Shown here in pieces: positions 5,219-8,454 of a stretch of DNA of 8,454 nucleotides; position 1 is the stretch's first letter; the number at the start of each line of letters is the position of its first letter. The position numbers and the translations under genes were made by a program. Origin of the DNA: Bifidobacteriaceae bacterium. GTDB taxonomy: Bacteria > Actinomycetota > Actinomycetes > Actinomycetales > WQXJ01. The stretch lies in NCBI GenBank assembly GCA_031278075.1, contig JAITLE010000082.1, forward strand, positions 1-8,454, read 5' to 3'. The notes beneath the pieces are model-generated. The model was not told the DNA's origin. It saw only the letters and a program-made list of their open reading frames with translations, and ran no database searches.

Positions 5219-6118
5219 TCAACCGACGAAGACCCGGCCGGTCAGGCGTTCGTAGGCTTCGATGTAGCGGTCGCGGGTCCTGGCGACCACATCGGCGGGG
5301 AGCGTGGGCGGCGGAGAGACGCGGTCCCAGCGCGATTCGCGGGTGAGCCAATCGCGGACGTACTGCTTGTCGAAGGATGGCTGCGGGCCGCCCGGCTCCC
5401 AAGTCGGCGCGTCCCAGTAGCGGGACGAGTCGGGGGTGAGGACCTCGTCTCCCAAGGTCAACTCGCCGTTCGCGGCGGCACGGCCGAACTCGAACTTGGT
5501 GTCCGCGAGGATCAGGCCGCGGCCGCGGGCGATCTCCTCGGCGCGGGTGTAGAGGGCGAGCGTCGTCGCCCGCAGGGCGGCCGCCGCGTCGGGGCCGAGT
5601 TGATCGGCGACGTGGGCGAAGGAGACGTTCTCGTCGTGGGCGCCTTCGGGGGCTTTGGTCGCGGGGGTGAAAATCGGAGCGGGCAGGCGGTCGCCGTCCC
5701 GCAGCCCGGGCGGCAGCTCGATTCCGGTCACCTCACCGGACTGCTCGTATTCGGCGAGGCCGGAACCGGTCAGGTAGCCGCGGGCGACGCATTCGACTGG
5801 GTACATCGTCAGGCGTTGGCAGATCATGGCGCGGCCGGCCACTGGTTCGGGCACGTCCAAGGAGATCAGGTGGTTCGGGATGATCTCGCTCAGCTGCTCG
5901 AACCACCAGACGCTCAACGCGGTGAGGATCTTGCCTTTGTCGGGGATCTCGGTGGGCAGGACGTGATCGTAAGCGCTGATCCTGTCGCTGGTCACCACCA
6001 AGATCACGTCCGAGAACGGCGAATAGACGGACGGTTCGTAAATGTCACGGATCTTGCCCGATGTCACATATTCCCAACCCTCAAGACGGGGACGGGTCGA
6101 TTCGGCTGCGTTGGTCAC
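5219..6118 (-). CDS. purC: SAICAR synthetase (phosphoribosylaminoimidazole-succinocarboxamide synthase)
   Basis: Joins CAIR and aspartate using ATP to form SAICAR in purine synthesis; cytosolic. From the GTG at 6118 the product has 299 residues, the usual length for monofunctional actinobacterial PurC. Visible: LEGWEYVTSGKIRDIY (12-27) ATP-binding N-terminus, TSDRISAYDHVLPTEIPDKG (43-62), signature 1 YPVECVARGYLTGSG (106-120), HDENVSF (161-167) and signature 2 LADTKFEFG (204-212), then DEVLTPDSSRYW (224-235) and SFDKQYVRDWL (248-258). The frame stays open upstream to a GTG at 6277, adding 53 residues that include a repeated Leu-Arg-Gly tract; relatives lack this, so 6118 is preferred. No Shine-Dalgarno sequence precedes either start. 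Purine context is confirmed by purS-purQ, which follow after 220 bp. Confidence 0.94.
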   Translation of the reverse strand: MTNAAESTRPRLEGWEYVTSGKIRDIYEPSVYSPFSDVILVVTSDRISAYDHVLPTEIPDKGKILTALSVWWFEQLSEIIPNHLISLDVPEPVAGRAMICQRLTMYPVECVARGYLTGSGLAEYEQSGEVTGIELPPGLRDGDRLPAPIFTPATKAPEGAHDENVSFAHVADQLGPDAAAALRATTLALYTRAEEIARGRGLILADTKFEFGRAAANGELTLGDEVLTPDSSRYWDAPTWEPGGPQPSFDKQYVRDWLTRESRWDRVSPPPTLPADVVARTRDRYIEAYERLTGRVFVG

Positions 6119-6125
6119 GCGGTCA

Positions 6126-6131
6126 AGTTTG
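6126..6131 (-). promoter_or_regulatory. Weak candidate -10 for leaderless purC
   Basis: CAAACT on the minus strand keeps the A and final T of TANNNT and lies 7 nt before the GTG at 6118, with no Shine-Dalgarno sequence between. The sequence CTTGACCG overlapping its end also occurs directly before the purD start. The arrangement mirrors purD and glycerate kinase, but the first base does not match. Confidence 0.3.
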
Positions 6132-6135
6132 GCAC

Positions 6136-6152
6136 GCGCACGCTCCGTGCGC
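6136..6152. promoter_or_regulatory. Inverted repeat just upstream of purC
   Basis: GCGCACG (6136-6142) and CGTGCGC (6146-6152) form a perfect 7-bp inverted repeat with a 3-nt spacer. It ends 4 nt upstream of the candidate purC -10, where a repressor would block RNA polymerase. Alternatively it is chance in GC-rich DNA. No known purine operator (such as the Bacillus PurBox) is recognised. Confidence 0.3.
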
Positions 6153-6184
6153 TCGGCGCGGCGGCGGAGGTCCGCGGTGCGGGT

Positions 6185-6238
6185 GCGCAGTCCGCGCAGT
6201 CCGCGCAGCCCGCGCAGTCCGCGCAGTCCGCGCAGTCC
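6185..6238. repeat. 9-bp tandem repeat (six copies) upstream of purC
   Basis: GCGCAGTCC is repeated six times head to tail at 6185, 6194, 6203, 6212, 6221 and 6230; only the third copy differs (T to C at 6209). On the minus strand it would encode Gly-Leu-Arg repeats in frame with purC if translation began at the GTG at 6277. As that extension is absent from known PurC proteins, it is more likely a non-coding minisatellite in the 246-bp gap between the alpha-galactosidase stop and purC. Confidence 0.9.
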
Positions 6239-6364
6239 GAGTCCGCGGCTGCCGGTCCGGCTCAGTTTCCCACCCACACGCGCTGGCGCCGCGATGGGAT
6301 GAAGCGCGCTCGGACATGACGCCGCGCGTGACGCGCTGACCGGCGCGGACGGGCCGCTCTCGTG

Positions 6365-8454
6365 CTAGGTGTCCTGAGCCGTGGCGGAGACCAACGCCGG
6401 GGAGTCCACAGGCAGTTCGGGAAGGCGCAGGCCACGCCGCATCAGGACGCGGCCGGTGGTGGTCAAGCCTTCGGCCCACCAGGCCGGGGCTTCGTGTGAG
6501 CGCTCGTCGAAGCTCGCCCGCGAGATTGGCAACGGCTCGACCCGGTAGCGCCGGTCCGGGTCCAGGCCCGCGAACCGGAAGGCGCCCGGTGGCGAGTCGA
6601 TGGATGTGGCTAGGGGCACAATCGCGAACAAGGCTTGGGACCGGTCGGGCGCCACCACTCCGTGGACCCAGTGAGCGGGATCGGGCTGATCGGTCCTGAT
6701 CACGGCGCCGGAGTGCAGCAGCGGACGCCACCGCTTATATAGGGCGATCCACTCCGCCAACTCTGCCCGGGCGCCGCCGCCCAGTCCTGCCACATTCCAT
6801 TCGACCCCGAGGTCGCCGAACATCGCGGTCACAGCGCGCATCGGCAACGACAGCCAGCGCCCGGTCTGGTGGTTGCGTTCCGCCGAAATGTGGGCGCCGA
6901 CCAACTCCGGCGGCAGCAGCAACCCGGTGTGCCGCTGGATCGCCTGGCGTTCGTGGGCGTCGGTGCAGTCCGACGCCCAGAGCCGGTCCGCCCGCAGCAT
7001 GATCCCCAGGTCAGCCCGCCCGCCGCCGGAAGCGCAGGATTCGATCTCCAGGTCCGGATGGCGGCCCTTCAAGTAGTCCCACAGCTCGTAAAGCGCCAGT
7101 GTCTGTTTGTGGACGCCCGCCCGCCCGGTGCGCTGGTCACCGGGCTCCAACAAGTCGCGGTTATGGTCCCATTTCAGATACGTCAAGCCGTATTCGCTGA
7201 TCAGCGCGTCGAGACGGTCCTTCAGGAACGCCAACGCCGCCGGTTCGGCCAGGTTCAGCACCTGCTGGTGGCGGGTCTCAAGCGGCCACCGTCCGCCGGA
7301 CGCCCCGACCGCGCCCGGAGCCAAGATCCATTCCGGGTGCGCCCGCGCCAAATCCGAATTCAGATTCACCATCTCTGGTTCGACCCACAGGCCGAACTCC
7401 ATGCTCAAGGCGCGCACGCGCTCGACCAGGGGATGCAGGCCCTTTGGCCAGACGGAGCCGTCCACTTGCCAATCCCCCAGGCCGGCCCGGTCGGAGCGGC
7501 GCCCGCGGAACCAACCGTCGTCGAGGACGAAGCGTTCCACGCCGACCTCTGCGAAGGCTTCCGCCAAGCTGATCAGCGGCGCCAGGGAGTGGTCGAAGTA
7601 GACGGCCTCCCAGCTGTTGCCCGTCACGGGCCGCGGCCGGCGCCGGCGGGACGGCAAACCGCGGATGAAGGCGTGGAAGCGGGCCGACATGGCGTCCAGA
7701 CCGTCGCCCCAGGCGAAATAGACCCAGGGCGAGGTGTAAACCTCGCCGGGGGCCAGCGCCAGTTCGCCGGGGAGCCCCAATTCCCCGCCCGCGAGCATCC
7801 GCTGCCCGCTGTTCATGCGTTCGGCGAGCATCCGCTGGTTGCCTGACCAGGCAGTGTGCACCGCCCACACTTCGCCGCGCCGGAAACCGAAGCCCGCCTC
7901 CCCGGCGACCAGTAGCAGCGACGCGTCATGGCCGGGACGGCCGCGGCGGCTTTCGCGGACATAGGCGCCCTGGGTGAACGGGTGGCGTTGCGGTTGGCGT
8001 TCGCGGCCCCAGCGGCCGGTGAAGTCGAGCAGTTCTGTGGCGTCGCTCGGCGCCGGCAGCGCGAGTGTCAGCGCCTCGAGGTCATACGGTTCGGGAGCGG
8101 TGTTCGTCAGCTCCGCTTGGGCGCGGATCAGCCCGGAGGGCGTCAGCTCGATCCGCAGCTCCAGTTCGAGGGCCACCGTCTCGTCAATCGCCCGCACGAT
8201 GACGACCCCGCCGTCCGCGCTCCCCTTCAGTTGCTCGACCTGTTGGGTTGAGAACCTGGTGGAGAATCCGCTGCCCTGCCGGTGGCCCACCAACCCGGGC
8301 GTGCCCTGCCAGGCGTGGGAGTTCTCGGGCAGGAGACTCAACATCCGGGTCGGGTCGGCATCGGGCGGCGGGACGGTCGGGTCGGCATCGGGCGCCGGGA
8401 CAGTCGGGACGGTCGGGACGGCATCGGGCGGCGGGACGGTCGGGTCGGTAGGGA
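6365..8454 (-). CDS. Alpha-galactosidase, GH36 family (5' end beyond window)
   Basis: Hydrolyses terminal alpha-1,6-galactosyl residues of melibiose, raffinose or stachyose with retention. Counting from the first in-window ATG (8344): N-terminal beta-sandwich with HAWQGTPGLVGHRQG (10-24), then the TIM barrel with FVLDDGWF (272-279), GLWVEPEMVN (318-327), the nucleophile Asp393 in YLKWDHNRD, CASGGGR (437-443) and the acid/base Asp459 in WASDCTD, followed by LLPPELVGAHISAERNHQTGR. All catalytic residues are present. ATG 8344 has no ribosome binding site, and the 659-residue product would lack roughly the first 90 residues usual in this family (about 730). The frame stays open to the window edge, giving at least 695 residues, so the true start is likely beyond 8454. 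The extra visible part is a Pro/Asp/Thr repeat linker. No transporter or regulator of sugar use is in view. Probably cytosolic, but the N-terminus is unseen. Confidence 0.9.
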   Translation of the reverse strand, partial: PTDPTVPPPDAVPTVPTVPAPDADPTVPPPDADPTRMLSLLPENSHAWQGTPGLVGHRQGSGFSTRFSTQQVEQLKGSADGGVVIVRAIDETVALELELRIELTPSGLIRAQAELTNTAPEPYDLEALTLALPAPSDATELLDFTGRWGRERQPQRHPFTQGAYVRESRRGRPGHDASLLLVAGEAGFGFRRGEVWAVHTAWSGNQRMLAERMNSGQRMLAGGELGLPGELALAPGEVYTSPWVYFAWGDGLDAMSARFHAFIRGLPSRRRRPRPVTGNSWEAVYFDHSLAPLISLAEAFAEVGVERFVLDDGWFRGRRSDRAGLGDWQVDGSVWPKGLHPLVERVRALSMEFGLWVEPEMVNLNSDLARAHPEWILAPGAVGASGGRWPLETRHQQVLNLAEPAALAFLKDRLDALISEYGLTYLKWDHNRDLLEPGDQRTGRAGVHKQTLALYELWDYLKGRHPDLEIESCASGGGRADLGIMLRADRLWASDCTDAHERQAIQRHTGLLLPPELVGAHISAERNHQTGRWLSLPMRAVTAMFGDLGVEWNVAGLGGGARAELAEWIALYKRWRPLLHSGAVIRTDQPDPAHWVHGVVAPDRSQALFAIVPLATSIDSPPGAFRFAGLDPDRRYRVEPLPISRASFDERSHEAPAWWAEGLTTTGRVLMRRGLRLPELPVDSPALVSATAQDT
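8348..8454. repeat. 27-bp tandem repeat coding a proline-rich linker
   Basis: Units of 27 bp lie at 8348-8374, 8375-8401 and 8411-8437, with a 9-bp partial unit at 8402-8410 and a truncated unit from 8438 to the window edge. Unit and insert lengths are multiples of three and no stop occurs on the minus strand, so the repeat reads through in the alpha-galactosidase frame as VPPPDADPT-type nonapeptides. It may continue past the window. Confidence 0.85.

Noticed and set aside
6119..6277. A 53-residue N-terminal extension of PurC from the GTG at 6277.
   Set aside because: It contains the tandem repeat and Arg-rich low-complexity sequence, has no ribosome binding site, and relatives begin near residue 54 of this frame. 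It is kept as a finding because it remains open.
3959..6319. A 786-codon plus-strand open frame antisense to purQ, purS and purC.
   Set aside because: It runs opposite three well-supported purine genes, spans their gaps and the tandem repeat, and its product has no family features. Long antisense frames are expected in DNA this GC-rich.
6322..6348. CCGCGC/GCGCGG inverted repeat past the alpha-galactosidase stop as a terminator.
   Set aside because: The stem is only 6 bp with a 15-nt loop and no T-run, which is expected by chance in this GC-rich gap.
7791..7837. Direct repeat of GCGAGCATCCGCTG (7791-7804 and 7824-7837) inside the alpha-galactosidase.
   Set aside because: It reflects the repeated Gln-Arg-Met-Leu-Ala in a segment (GNQRMLAERMNSGQRMLAGGEL) that matches the normal length and pattern of GH36 proteins, so it is not an insertion.

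Overview
The window is very GC-rich. Codons end mostly in G or C, and the gene set (PurS/PurQ as separate small proteins, a GH36 alpha-galactosidase, GTG starts that look leaderless) points to a high-GC Gram-positive bacterium (Actinomycetota). The genus cannot be fixed from the sequence. The genes are ordinary chromosomal metabolism. The unusual material lies mostly in the gaps and in one gene end.

Layout, left to right. Positions 1-306 hold no intact gene. They carry two near-identical 62-bp hairpin repeats and a short scrap of an IS630-type transposase. On the minus strand follow glycerate kinase (307-1440) and, upstream of it, purD (1495-2754). A 132-bp divergent gap separates purD from a plus-strand NAD(P)-dependent amine dehydrogenase-like gene (2887-3897), which resembles 2,4-diaminopentanoate dehydrogenase. 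This gene converges on a minus-strand purine block: purC (5219-6118), then purS (4711-4998) overlapping purQ (4013-4732). Furthest right on the minus strand is a GH36 alpha-galactosidase (6365 to the window edge). Its reading frame stays open past its first ATG, through a proline-rich 27-bp repeat, and out of the window.

Function. purD (step 2), purS and purQ (parts of the step 4 FGAM synthase) and purC (SAICAR synthetase) all belong to de novo IMP synthesis. purL, the large FGAM synthase subunit, is absent although purS and purQ are present. The alpha-galactosidase would feed galactose from raffinose- or melibiose-type sugars. Glycerate kinase would feed glycerate into glycolysis. The dehydrogenase stands alone, so its pathway is not shown by context.

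Most notable observations: the paired hairpin repeat next to a transposase scrap; three minus-strand genes (glycerate kinase, purD, purC) with GTG starts, no Shine-Dalgarno sequence and a -10-like TANNNT (or near match) 6-7 nt upstream, suggesting leaderless transcripts; a shared CTTGACCG just before the purD and purC starts; and two in-frame-sized tandem repeats (9 bp upstream of purC, 27 bp in the alpha-galactosidase N-terminal region). I saw no CRISPR array, tRNA, rRNA or intact mobile element, and no clear novel multi-gene system.
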